A stretch of DNA of 64,000 nt from a virus, in IMG/VR virus record IMGVR_UViG_3300046791_000454, positions 17,497 through 81,496 of that record. One strand, written 5' to 3'. This document shows positions 57,214-64,000 of the stretch, one piece after another. Numbering within the stretch: the stretch's first letter is position 1; each line of letters opens with the position of its first letter. The position numbers and the translations under genes are program-made. Below the pieces are notes generated by a model that did no database searches, was not told where the DNA came from, and saw only the letters and a program-made list of their open reading frames with translations.

Positions 57214-58517
57214 AGCGCCTCCCCCCGTCGCCTGACCCGCGGGCTCGGCATGGCGGCCCTGAGATATGCGGCCCTCGCGTTGCTGTCCTCCAGCGCGAGC
57301 TCGGCACGCACCCATCCAGCGAAGTCAGGCGGCGGAATCCACGCCCCCGGATCGTCACCATCCAGATCGACGCCGACCGACTTGTCGTCTTCGACGCACG
57401 CCAGCACCGCCGCCCGCCACCCCTTCGGGTCCAAGTCGGGCGGGCACGCCGCGATCGCGTTGTCGACGGCCACGCGGCGGAGGTGCACCTCGAAGCCGGG
57501 CGCGGCGAGGAAGGCGAAGGCCTCGGCGGTGCGGCGAAGGCGCTCGCGCACGCCCTGCCATGTCTCGACGACGAGCTCGATCGACACGGGCACCACCGGA
57601 CGAAGCGCGGCCTCGACGAGACCCTTGGCGGCCGCGTCGACGTACATCCGGACGCGGCCCGACGACGTGAGCATGACGACGGGTGGCGCCACGCCTAGCT
57701 CGCGGAGCGTGCACCCGTAGTCGGTGAGCGTCAGGGGCCGTGGTACGGGGAAAGGCAGGCCGCTGAACGACGCCGGCGCGCTCAGGAAGTCGATGACCCG
57801 CTGGTCGGGCGGCTTCCAGTCGCCACCGTCGTCGCCGTCGACCGCTGCGTACGGGTTCGGCTCCGCCGAAGGCTGACGAACTGCGTAGTTTCGGGGGTAC
57901 CGCTCCTTGTCCCTCTCGATGGCAGCCGCGTCGTCCGGCACCGCCTCCCCCTCACCCACGAACTCCCACGGCTCGGGCAGCGTGCCGTCGACAAGCGTGA
58001 CCGAACAGGCGTGGCGCGGGCCTTCGTAGAGGTCGGCATCGTAGTGAGTGACGCGCGCGACGTGGAACGCCTCGGGCCCACCCCATCGCCATCGCTGCCC
58101 CACCGCCGCCTTCGGGCGAGCCTTTTCCTCGGCGGCGCGGACAAGGATCCAGACCTCGGGGTATGCCGTCCCGTCGGAGCGTAGCGGGAATCCCCCGGAC
58201 TGACCGCAATCCGCCCAGCCGCTGCCAATGCGGACGACGCGCTTCGGCCCACGCTCGTAACCGCACACGTCTGGCCGCACGTCCCACACGTCGCCGACCT
58301 GCACCCGTCTCGGCCCCGCGGCCTTCGGGGAGACCACCGGAACCACGCAGCCGTCGGGGCGAATGGCCACGAAGTCTCCGGCGTCGACCGCAGTCCCTGC
58401 CTTCGCGAACGTGATGACGCCACTCTTCCACGCCGTGTGGACCTGCTCAGAGCACGTCGGACAAGCGGCCCCATCTGCCGCACCCACGAACTCGTGACCG
58501 CACTTGTTCATGCTCAT
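57210..58517 (-). CDS. Hypothetical protein with N-terminal Cys site (435 aa)
   Basis: The ATG at 58517 is set by the ATGA overlap. The start MSMNKCGHEFVGA, then CPTCSEQVHTAW, gives a CxH/CxxC zinc ribbon. The middle carries beta strands (VQVGDVWDVRPDVCGYERGPKRVV, VGQRWRWGGPEAFHVARVTHY). The second half is helical with DWKPPDQRVIDFLSAP and GVRERLRRTAEAFAFL. No known enzyme motif. It is the largest unassigned gene of the early block; size and codon use are normal. Confidence 0.55.
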   Translation of the reverse strand: MSMNKCGHEFVGAADGAACPTCSEQVHTAWKSGVITFAKAGTAVDAGDFVAIRPDGCVVPVVSPKAAGPRRVQVGDVWDVRPDVCGYERGPKRVVRIGSGWADCGQSGGFPLRSDGTAYPEVWILVRAAEEKARPKAAVGQRWRWGGPEAFHVARVTHYDADLYEGPRHACSVTLVDGTLPEPWEFVGEGEAVPDDAAAIERDKERYPRNYAVRQPSAEPNPYAAVDGDDGGDWKPPDQRVIDFLSAPASFSGLPFPVPRPLTLTDYGCTLRELGVAPPVVMLTSSGRVRMYVDAAAKGLVEAALRPVVPVSIELVVETWQGVRERLRRTAEAFAFLAAPGFEVHLRRVAVDNAIAACPPDLDPKGWRAAVLACVEDDKSVGVDLDGDDPGAWIPPPDFAGWVRAELALEDSNARAAYLRAAMPSPRVRRRGEAL

Positions 58518-59017
58518 CGTCTCACTCCTTCTCCGTGTCGCGTTTCGCCACAGCCGCACACCCCGTTGTCGCATCCCGCCACACCGGGCCGGCCCGAACC
58601 GTCGACATTTCGAAGCGGCCCACCGATTGCAGAGTGCTGCTCGTGCGTTACGCCGCTTGCGCGCAGCTCAATCCTCAACCCGTACCGCTCTGCCTTAGGC
58701 GCACCCTTCGGCGGCTTCTCCTGGTCGTATCGCCACGTGACCCGCGGATCGGCGTCGTCGACCCCAAGCACGTCAGCTACGGAATCGCGGCACGCTTTGA
58801 AGGCCCCGCGGAGGTTGTCGTCGTCGAGTGGCCGCGGGGCAATCCGGACGAGCAGCACGTCAACGCGCTCGGGCCACGGCTGATTGGCACGGATGCGGAC
58901 AGCCATGCCCACTACGGCCCGGTGCTCCTTCGCCCGCTTGGCGCGCTTGCTCCAGTGCTCCCGGAGGTTGGCCACGGACTCGAGGCGGAGGGGCAGGGAG
59001 ACGATGATCGGGGTCAT
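58514..59017 (-). CDS. RusA-like Holliday junction resolvase (167 aa)
   Basis: Residues 1-120 follow the RusA order: TPIIVSLPLRLESVANLREHW, KRAKEHRAVVGMAVRI, LLVRIAPRPLDDDNLRGAFKACRDSVADVLGVDDADP, VTWRYDQEKPPKG. The DDDN and the following Asp form the acidic cluster needed to cut four-way junctions. The last 45 residues are an extra Gly/Arg/Cys-rich tail. Such enzymes process recombination intermediates before packaging. Confidence 0.7.
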   Translation of the reverse strand: MTPIIVSLPLRLESVANLREHWSKRAKRAKEHRAVVGMAVRIRANQPWPERVDVLLVRIAPRPLDDDNLRGAFKACRDSVADVLGVDDADPRVTWRYDQEKPPKGAPKAERYGLRIELRASGVTHEQHSAIGGPLRNVDGSGRPGVAGCDNGVCGCGETRHGEGVRR

Positions 59018-59268
59018 GCGGCACCCCAGACGCGCGAAGCCGTCGCTGCGAGCTCAACAAGCCAGTGAGCAAGCGCCGGCGGGGTGAGACGTCGCTTGAT
59101 CTTCGTAGCCGACGGTAGACGCGGCCCCCGTGGGCCGGACGTCACCCGATGAGTCGGCCTGCCACCGCGACGGATGCCCGAAACGATCGCGGCGTGGTCC
59201 ACGGCCACGAAGTAGAGCCAGGTCGGCTTCGCGCAGCAGTGGCCCCACGCGACCTGATTAATGGCCAC
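59014..59268 (-). CDS. C-terminal part of a gene split at a poly-G tract (85 aa frame)
   Basis: Reads from a GTG at 59268: AINQVAWGHCCAKPTWLYFV, RRGGRPTHRVTSGPRGPR, RRLTPPALAHWLVELAA. These segments are the natural continuation of the upstream half: removing one G from the run of ten at 59274-59283 joins ...PDAWGG to VTVAINQV.... It is doubtful that this part is made alone, as no ribosome binding site is visible. The RusA-like gene follows with an ATGA overlap. Confidence 0.5.
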   Translation of the reverse strand: MAINQVAWGHCCAKPTWLYFVAVDHAAIVSGIRRGGRPTHRVTSGPRGPRLPSATKIKRRLTPPALAHWLVELAATASRVWGAA

Positions 59269-59584
59269 GGTGACCCCCCCCCCAAGCGTCGGGCAACTGG
59301 CCTGGCCGAGGCATGCCACACGCTGCGAACAGCGTGGACTCCGACGGGTGCTCAAGAACGCCGCCGAACGCGCGGACGCTCGCCACTGCCGCGGGCCCGC
59401 ACGATGGATCTTGGTGTCGACAGAGGAACCGCAACCGTCCCCACGGCCCACACGGCGGATGCGCGACGACGGGCCAGGGTCCGGGGTAGAGCTTCGCGTC
59501 GCGCGTCTCGTCCCAGCAGTCGGCGACGAGCGCGGGGTAAGGGCCCTTCGGGTCGACATAGAGGGCCACGACGTCGGACCTCAT
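59258..59584 (-). CDS. N-terminal part of a HPPCGPWG protein, cut by frameshift (108 aa)
   Basis: ATG overlapping the methyltransferase stop. ALYVDPKGPYPALVADCWDE, YPGPWPVVAHPPCGPWGRL and GGVLEHPSESTLFAACGMPRPGQLPDAW show an alpha/beta protein whose HPPC recalls the PPC of cytosine-C5 methyltransferases. It ends GGGHRGH at a stop soon after the G tract. Full length would be about 189 residues, as in phage relatives I know of by pattern. The break may be a real mutation, phase variation or a sequencing slip. Confidence 0.55.
   Translation of the reverse strand: MRSDVVALYVDPKGPYPALVADCWDETRDAKLYPGPWPVVAHPPCGPWGRLRFLCRHQDPSCGPAAVASVRAFGGVLEHPSESTLFAACGMPRPGQLPDAWGGGHRGH
59274..59283 (-). repeat. 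Homopolymer run of ten G on the coding strand
   Basis: Ten consecutive C on the plus strand. Nine would keep the HPPCGPWG gene open to 59014. Long G runs are slippage-prone in replication, transcription and sequencing. Confidence 0.85.
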
Positions 59585-60522
59585 GCGCCACCGGCGGCGA
59601 AGAGGTCGACCTGGCGGCCGGCAGCTTCAGGTTCCGCCGCGGCGAGGTTCCGCCGAGCGATCCGAAAGTAGCTGTCCTTGAGCTCAATGCCGACGAACTT
59701 GCGTCCGTTCTCGACGGCGCCCACGCCCTCGGACCCGACGCCCGCGAAGGGCGAGAACACGACCTCGCCCGGGTTGCTCCAGAGGCAGACGCAGCGCTTG
59801 ATGATGTCCAAACTCAGGGGGCAGAGGTGCTTTTCGTCTTTGTCCTCGCGAGCGAGCTCCACGTTGAGCACGTCCGTAAGGTCGCAGTTCATCCAGACGG
59901 GCGAGGCCCACTCTTGCCACTGGGACAGCGGGAAGCTGTCGTGCGTGTGCGTGACCGGGATGGGCTTGTCGCTCTCCTCCGTCGCGTCATCGTCCGCCCA
60001 CTTACGGAACGTGATGACGTACTCGGCCATGCCCTGCCGGGAGAACGAGGAGTCCCGCCGAAGCTGCTTGTAGAGGAGGCCATGCGCCTTCGTCTTTTGC
60101 ATCTCCGTTACGGGCGACCGCCACACGGTCACGCGCGAGTGGAACGTGAAGCCCGCGTCCTGGTGAACGCGGATGATGTCGCCGGGCAGGTCGCGTAAGC
60201 CCGCCGCGCCGTCGCGGCCCTTGTAGTTCACGAGGTCCTTGCAGTGGACGCAAACGACTCGGCCGGGCCGCATGACGCGGTAGAGCTCCGTGACGAGGTA
60301 GGCGTATTGCGAGAGGAACTCGGAGTCGTTGGCGCAATTGCCGAGGTCGCGCGCCGAGTCAGAATAGCAGTATAAATTTCCAAACGGGGGACTATAAAGT
60401 CCTAAGTCGAAAGAGTTACTCGGAAGACGGCGGATGAAGTCCACGCAATCCGCGTTGTAGAGAGACCACCCGTTGCCGTGCGCCTCGTCCAATACCAACA
60501 CCTCGTCCGCCTTCTTCTTCAC
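59581..60522 (-). CDS. DNA methyltransferase (N4-cytosine or N6-adenine, beta-class order) (313 aa)
   Basis: The GTG at 60522 is chosen because AGGAGG lies four bases upstream, within the end of the helicase gene. The catalytic motif LYSPPFGNL is at 42-50 and the AdoMet-binding motif FSPFAGVGSEG at 256-266, so motif IV precedes motif I as in the beta group. SPPF is most typical of N4-cytosine enzymes. Between are WRSPVTEMQKTKAHGLLYKQL and AEYVITFRKW. It may shield phage DNA from restriction. It is translated with the SNF2 helicase upstream. Confidence 0.8.
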   Translation of the reverse strand: MKKKADEVLVLDEAHGNGWSLYNADCVDFIRRLPSNSFDLGLYSPPFGNLYCYSDSARDLGNCANDSEFLSQYAYLVTELYRVMRPGRVVCVHCKDLVNYKGRDGAAGLRDLPGDIIRVHQDAGFTFHSRVTVWRSPVTEMQKTKAHGLLYKQLRRDSSFSRQGMAEYVITFRKWADDDATEESDKPIPVTHTHDSFPLSQWQEWASPVWMNCDLTDVLNVELAREDKDEKHLCPLSLDIIKRCVCLWSNPGEVVFSPFAGVGSEGVGAVENGRKFVGIELKDSYFRIARRNLAAAEPEAAGRQVDLFAAGGA

Positions 60523-61904
60523 GAGACCTCCTTCAACCACTCAGGGAACTTCGCCTTGACCGTTGGGCAGTAGGCGACCGCCGAGCGGTCCTCCTTTGCC
60601 TGCGCCCGCCTCATCGCCTCGAACATCGAGACTTTCATCGCGTCGTGGTCCGCCGCCTTCCGCAACAAGATTGACCAGATCTCAATCTCCGTCTGTGCCA
60701 TGACGACGTGCACCTCGACGCGTCGGCGCTGGCCAAAGCGATGCACGCGTCTCGTGGCTTGGTAGTACTGCTCAAAGCTAAACGTCGGGCCGATGAACGC
60801 GACGCGCGCGCAGTTCTGAAAGTTCATCCCAAAACCCGCGAGGCGGGGCTTGGTCAGTAGAATGCGGACGTCGCCAGCGGCGAATCCAAGCAGCGCCGCC
60901 TCCTTCGTCTCCAGCTTGTCGGAGCCGCGCACATCAGTCGCTTCCGGCAACGCCTCACGAAGCGCATCCGCCTCGTAGTCCGTCTCGCACCAAAGCAACC
61001 ACTGCTCGTCGGGCTCGGCGCGCACGAGCTCGGCGACCTTAGCGGCACGCGTCCGGACGGTGAGCCGCTTTTCCTTGTGCACGCTCGTGGCAGACAGGTC
61101 GGGCGCCCGGAAGAGCATCTCGCCGCGCCCAGCCGTCACGTCCACCTCGAGCGCGTGCTTCGTCAGCTTCAAGTCGGGCAGGGTGTAGCCGTCGTCGGAG
61201 TAGGCCATGCCGAGGTCGCTCGGCTTGCCAACGCATCGCGCCCACGAGGAGACCCAGTCCCAGAACGGGACGACGGCGTGACCCTTCAATCGGTACGTGC
61301 CAAAAGTCGACGTGTCGTTGATGAACCAGCGCGCGATCATCTCGTGCGACGTGAGGATCCCAAGGAACTCGGCGTGGTTGCCGAGCTCGAGATGGTCGTT
61401 CGGCGCCGGCGTGGCCGTGCAGGCGAGGCGATACGGCGTCGCAGCGAAGCGCTCCAAGAGCTTCGTCTTCGTCGCTCCCGTATAAGCCTTCACGATGGAG
61501 CTCTCGTCAAGTACGACACCCGCGAAGGCGCCCGGGTCGAAGTGGTCGAGCATCTCGTAGTTCGTGATGGTCACTGCCCCGGTGGCGCCCCCTTGACCCC
61601 GCGCGTAGGCGACATCGATCCCGAACTTCTTCCCTTCGCGCACCGTCTGCCCCGATACCGCGAGCGGGGCGAGGATGAGTACGCGGCCGCCGGTGTGCTC
61701 CGCGACGCAGCGGGACCATTCCAACTGTTGAATCGTCTTTCCTAAACCGCAGTCCTCGAACAATGCGGCACGGCCACGCCGCAGGGCCCATGCCACCACG
61801 TCCTTCTGGAACGGGAATAGCTTGTCGTTCAGCGGTGGCGTCTTCGCCAGGCCGACGTCTGGAACCACAATGCGCTTCTGCGCAATGAACTCCTCGTACT
61901 TCAC
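60519..61904 (-). CDS. SNF2-type DEAD/DEAH-box helicase (461 aa)
   Basis: N-terminal motif I EDCGLGKTIQ at 50-59, motif II VVLDESSIVK at 130-139 (DESS instead of DEAH, usual in phage members), and motif III CTATPAPND. The second lobe has LLTKPRLAGFGMNFQNC and the final QYYQATRRVHRFGQRRRVEVH motif VI. Such ATPases translocate on DNA and often accompany methyltransferases or recombination genes. The gene ends in a GTGA overlap with the methyltransferase. Exact role in the phage is unknown. Confidence 0.85.
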   Translation of the reverse strand: MKYEEFIAQKRIVVPDVGLAKTPPLNDKLFPFQKDVVAWALRRGRAALFEDCGLGKTIQQLEWSRCVAEHTGGRVLILAPLAVSGQTVREGKKFGIDVAYARGQGGATGAVTITNYEMLDHFDPGAFAGVVLDESSIVKAYTGATKTKLLERFAATPYRLACTATPAPNDHLELGNHAEFLGILTSHEMIARWFINDTSTFGTYRLKGHAVVPFWDWVSSWARCVGKPSDLGMAYSDDGYTLPDLKLTKHALEVDVTAGRGEMLFRAPDLSATSVHKEKRLTVRTRAAKVAELVRAEPDEQWLLWCETDYEADALREALPEATDVRGSDKLETKEAALLGFAAGDVRILLTKPRLAGFGMNFQNCARVAFIGPTFSFEQYYQATRRVHRFGQRRRVEVHVVMAQTEIEIWSILLRKAADHDAMKVSMFEAMRRAQAKEDRSAVAYCPTVKAKFPEWLKEVS

Positions 61905-62263
61905 CCTTGCACCTCGTCCCCTTCCGAACCTTCGTCAACCGCCTGGTCCCCCGGCACATAGACCCCCTCCCGCGTCAGGGCGTCGACGAGCCGCCGATGC
62001 GGCTCCGCGTTGTCATGGTCGGGCACCTCGCCCCCGTGATGCTCTCCCTTCGCTGCGGCCTCGGCGGCGAGGCACTCCGGGAGGCGCTTCGCCCTATTCG
62101 GGTGCTGTAGCGGCGTGTCGGCCCGACCGATGATGCTGATGTTCTTCCCGAACGCGGTGCAGCGGCCGGTCCCGCAGTGCGTGTGTCTATTGGCGCGGAA
62201 TAGCGGGCACGGGCCGCAGTGCTCGTCTAGAGCGTCGACTTCGACAAGCAGCAGGCGCTTCAT
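61901..62263 (-). CDS. Small Cys-rich putative zinc protein, paralogue (120 aa)
   Basis: Starts MKRLLLVEVDALDEHCGPCPLFRANRHTHCGTGRCTAFG in pieces: MKRLLLVEVD, then CGPC...HC...RC, and later ECLAAEAAAK. The second half is acidic (DHDNAEPHRRLVDALTREGV). It is the longest of three related genes with those at 47219 and 47453. Probably a single zinc site and a charged tail. ATGA overlap with the gene upstream. Confidence 0.55.
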   Translation of the reverse strand: MKRLLLVEVDALDEHCGPCPLFRANRHTHCGTGRCTAFGKNISIIGRADTPLQHPNRAKRLPECLAAEAAAKGEHHGGEVPDHDNAEPHRRLVDALTREGVYVPGDQAVDEGSEGDEVQG

Positions 62264-62787
62264 GCACCCTCCTTCGGCCACCCGGCCGTCAACTGGTCAT
62301 GCCGGGCAAGAAGCGCCTCACTGGCATCCAGGGCCGCCGCATGCTCCTCGGCGGTGACGTCTCGGATCAGGTCGTCTTGCGCTTCGAGCAATCCGTCGTA
62401 GAACGCGTCGAGCCTCGCGGCGTGATCTTGGGCAACCACCTTGGCAATCTCGGCTGCCCGGTCGAGCGCAAGCTGCGCTTCGGCGAGTGAGTGCATGAGG
62501 CCGATACGGGTACGGGGCAGAGGGGCACGCGCTGCTACATGGCCCCCGAGCAGCTCCCGCAGCGCCTCGGGGTGCCGGCGAAGGATGGCGGCGACTCCGA
62601 CGCGAACACTCTGCGCCTCGTCCTCGGCGCCTTCGCGGGACCATGAATCGGTATCCGCAATCCCGCCCTCGCCGTTGAGGGCGCCGACGACGAGACGGAA
62701 CCATGGGCCGCCGCGTGCCTGCTGGGAGAAGTCGGAGTCCAGCTCGACCGTGACGAGATCGGCGAGCAGAGCGGCAATGGGCGTCAT
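62260..62787 (-). CDS. Helical hypothetical protein (175 aa)
   Basis: Starts TPIAALLADLVTVELDSDFS. The middle (VRVGVAAILRRHPEALRELLGG) and second half (LAEAQLALDRAAEIAKVVAQDH, ARLDAFYDGLLEAQDDLIRDV) are charged helices. No Cys or membrane segment. No recognised domain; an early-region phage protein of unknown role. Confidence 0.55.
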   Translation of the reverse strand: MTPIAALLADLVTVELDSDFSQQARGGPWFRLVVGALNGEGGIADTDSWSREGAEDEAQSVRVGVAAILRRHPEALRELLGGHVAARAPLPRTRIGLMHSLAEAQLALDRAAEIAKVVAQDHAARLDAFYDGLLEAQDDLIRDVTAEEHAAALDASEALLARHDQLTAGWPKEGA

Positions 62788-63050
62788 CGCGCCCCCCTGG
62801 CCTTCGCCACGCGGACCCGCTCGCGCATCTCCCGCCGGCTCGGGCGCTTACAAGGCTCCGCGCAAGAGAAGCGATGCCCGTCGTAGTAGACGCGCACGAC
62901 GAGGTTCGCGAAGCGGCGGCGAAGCAGGCACCTGTGACACCACGTCGTTGCGCGTGGCGACGTCCTGAGGCGGACCAGCGAGCCATCGTCGAGCCTGGCC
63001 ACGTAGTCGTGGGCCGGCTGAGCGGGCGCGGAGAAGACGTGAGCGTTCAC
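62784..63050 (-). CDS. Small basic Cys-containing protein (88 aa)
   Basis: GTG start in a GTGA overlap. CHRCLLRRRFANLVVRVYYDGHRFSCAEPC in parts gives CxxC and a later CxxxxC, suiting a zinc finger. The end is an Arg-rich helix (RREMRERVRVAKARGAR). Likely nucleic-acid binding by composition; function unknown. Confidence 0.5.
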   Translation of the reverse strand: MNAHVFSAPAQPAHDYVARLDDGSLVRLRTSPRATTWCHRCLLRRRFANLVVRVYYDGHRFSCAEPCKRPSRREMRERVRVAKARGAR

Positions 63051-63466
63051 GCGGCCCCCTTCCGGCTCAGCGCAAGCACGACGAGCGCGGCGGCAAACGC
63101 AGCATGAATGTCTTTGTCTTGCGCGGAGGCGCTGCGTAGCCGTGCTGCCTCTGCGCGGGCGGCGTCGCGTTCAGTTCGCATCTCGTCGAGCTCCTGTTCG
63201 GCGGCGGAATCCTTATCATCGTCTTGCTTTTTCAGCCTCTCGACCTCGGCGCGCGCGGCGTCGCGCTCCCGTTCGATGTTGTGCAGTGCAATCCGGGCCG
63301 TACGATCTGCGATATCGGCGTGGACGAATTGGTCGTGCAGCTCCACCACCGCCCGCACCGCCGAATGGTCTGGCAACGGATCGGGCGTCTCGCCGCGGCA
63401 GAGGGCCTCGATGGCGGCGAGGGCGGTTTCGGCCGCTTCGAGGTTCAGATCGGCACACGATTTCAC
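63047..63466 (-). CDS. Coiled-coil hypothetical protein (139 aa)
   Basis: GTG start overlapping the upstream gene. Residues 65-120 (IERERDAARAEVERLKKQDD, AEQELDEMRTERDAARAEAARL) form a long coiled coil with two RDAARAE repeats. The N-terminal half is helical with one Cys. The C-terminus is hydrophobic (FAAALVVLAL) and short. No known family. Confidence 0.5.
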   Translation of the reverse strand: MKSCADLNLEAAETALAAIEALCRGETPDPLPDHSAVRAVVELHDQFVHADIADRTARIALHNIERERDAARAEVERLKKQDDDKDSAAEQELDEMRTERDAARAEAARLRSASAQDKDIHAAFAAALVVLALSRKGAA

Positions 63467-63753
63467 TTCGCACCTCGCTGCCGGTCCACTTCGTTCTGCG
63501 CGCGTTCGCCCTCGAGCATCGCGCGGAGCGTGGCGTTTTCGGCACGCAACTCCCGCCAGAGACGGGACCGCGCGGGGCCGCTTTCTTCGCGGGCCGTGGC
63601 GATCTCGGCCCGCAGGCGTTCGAGTTCGTCCAGGAGCGCGGGCATGGCCGCGAGCAGAGCGTTACGAGGGCCGTTGTCGATCGTAATCGATGTCGCCTTC
63701 GGATCCGGCATGACCATCGCAAGGATGGTGCGGATGTGCTCGATGTCGGTCAC
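63463..63753 (-). CDS. Coiled-coil hypothetical protein (96 aa)
   Basis: GTG at 63753 overlaps the stop of the 59-residue gene; a longer upstream reading would overlap that gene in another frame. The first half is mixed (DIEHIRTILAMVMPDPKATS) and the second is a charged helix (ELERLRAEIATAREESG, ELRAENATLRAMLEGERAQNE). The pattern resembles the next gene downstream, so both may form oligomers. Unknown function. Confidence 0.5.
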   Translation of the reverse strand: MTDIEHIRTILAMVMPDPKATSITIDNGPRNALLAAMPALLDELERLRAEIATAREESGPARSRLWRELRAENATLRAMLEGERAQNEVDRQRGAK

Positions 63754-63929
63754 GTCCACCTCCACAAGACCTTCACGTGACACCACCCGACGCGCAGCCC
63801 GCCGGTACGCTGCGACCACAGGAGCCCTCCCGTGCGGGTGTCGTGATACTGGAGCACGACGGGGCCGATCCAGAGATTCCAGCCGGAGGCGAGTCCTAGG
63901 CTGGGCGGGATGCGCTGCAAGCGGATCAC
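63750..63929 (-). CDS. Small hypothetical protein (59 aa)
   Basis: GTG at 63929 overlaps the stop of the partial gene upstream (GTGA) and its own stop overlaps the next GTG. The sequence IRLQRIPPSLGLASGWNLWIGPV, QYHDTRTGGLLWSQRTGG and VGWCHVKVLWRW is beta-rich with five Trp. It resembles short phage proteins of unknown function. Found by direct translation. Confidence 0.45.
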   Translation of the reverse strand: MIRLQRIPPSLGLASGWNLWIGPVVLQYHDTRTGGLLWSQRTGGLRVGWCHVKVLWRWT

Positions 63930-64000
63930 TTTTCACCTCGCGCCACGCTCGCCCACGGGAGGTCGGTGGCGTCGGCGGGCGCGTGTCGATCGCAGTACAG
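63926..64000 (-). CDS. C-terminal end of a gene cut by the window (partial)
   Basis: Open frame from the window edge to a stop at 63928-63926: LYCDRHAPADATDLPWASVARGEK can be read as its end. The stop overlaps the GTG of the next gene, so it belongs to the same operon. YCDRHAP has a Cys-His pair that might be part of a zinc site. The product cannot be named. Confidence 0.4.
   Translation of the reverse strand: MYCDRHAPADATDLPWASVARGEK

Noticed and set aside
59014-59584. Two independent genes with a natural overlap
   Set aside because: Second frame lacks a ribosome binding site, and the two halves join into one sensible protein when a single G is removed.
1-64000. Mu-type transposition or integrase module
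   Set aside because: No transposase, MuB-like ATPase, tyrosine or serine recombinase was recognised in any frame, although it could lie outside the window.

Overview
The window is an almost gap-free, high-GC stretch of a contractile-tailed (myovirus-type) bacteriophage or prophage genome. Its morphogenesis genes follow the Mu plan: DUF935 portal, gpI-like protease with a nested scaffold, sheath, tube, tape measure, gpN-like, gp44-, gp45-, gp46-, gp47- and gp48-like baseplate proteins. Replication is not Mu-like, because a DnaB-type helicase and an initiator-like gene are present and no transposase is seen. Both ends of the window cut through genes, so the genome continues on both sides. Base composition, heavy use of GTG and TTG starts, and small Cys-rich proteins fit a high-GC Gram-negative host. 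A myxobacterium-like host is my guess only.

Layout. (1) 1-2777, plus strand: end of an RNA ligase, a DUF488-like protein and a large unknown protein. (2) 2910-4546, minus strand: a DUF4942 protein, a 69-residue protein and a Cys-rich protein. (3) 4626-6784, plus strand: an XRE-type regulator followed by a run of small unknown genes. Palindromes lie in the divergent 4547-4625 gap and in the 4833-5065 gap, which suggests a regulatory switch. (4) 6857-44277, minus strand: the virion and lysis block, read from right to left: portal, triplicated head protein, protease/scaffold, decoration protein, capsid, connectors, sheath, tube, chaperones, tape measure, baseplate, fibres and spike, lysis genes, and more fibre-like proteins. 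It ends at a strong hairpin at 6805-6834. (5) 44526-48570, minus strand: HTH protein, unknown protein, large terminase, two Cys-rich proteins and the likely small terminase. (6) 48567-64000, minus strand: the early block, with many 50-200 residue genes joined by ATGA/GTGA/TTGA overlaps. It includes an H1-like protein, a LexA-type winged helix protein, a DUF3223 protein, the DnaB-like helicase, an initiator-like protein, a DUF559 nuclease, a DnaA-domain-IV-like protein, a zinc-knuckle/RHH protein, a RusA-like resolvase, a gene split at a ten-base G tract, a DNA methyltransferase and an SNF2-type helicase.

How it fits together. The initiator-like gene carries an array of short repeats with a period of about 11 bp beside a polypyrimidine tract. 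This looks like a lambda-O-style origin inside a replication gene, next to its helicase loader or initiator and DnaB. Capsid and protease share a near-identical MDLGVSD segment, a candidate maturation cleavage or docking site. The scaffold appears to be made separately from an internal start with a strong ribosome binding site. Between spike and gp46 lies a protein made almost wholly of a 36-residue Leu-Pro-rich repeat. No integrase, transposase, reverse transcriptase, CRISPR array or tRNA was recognised.
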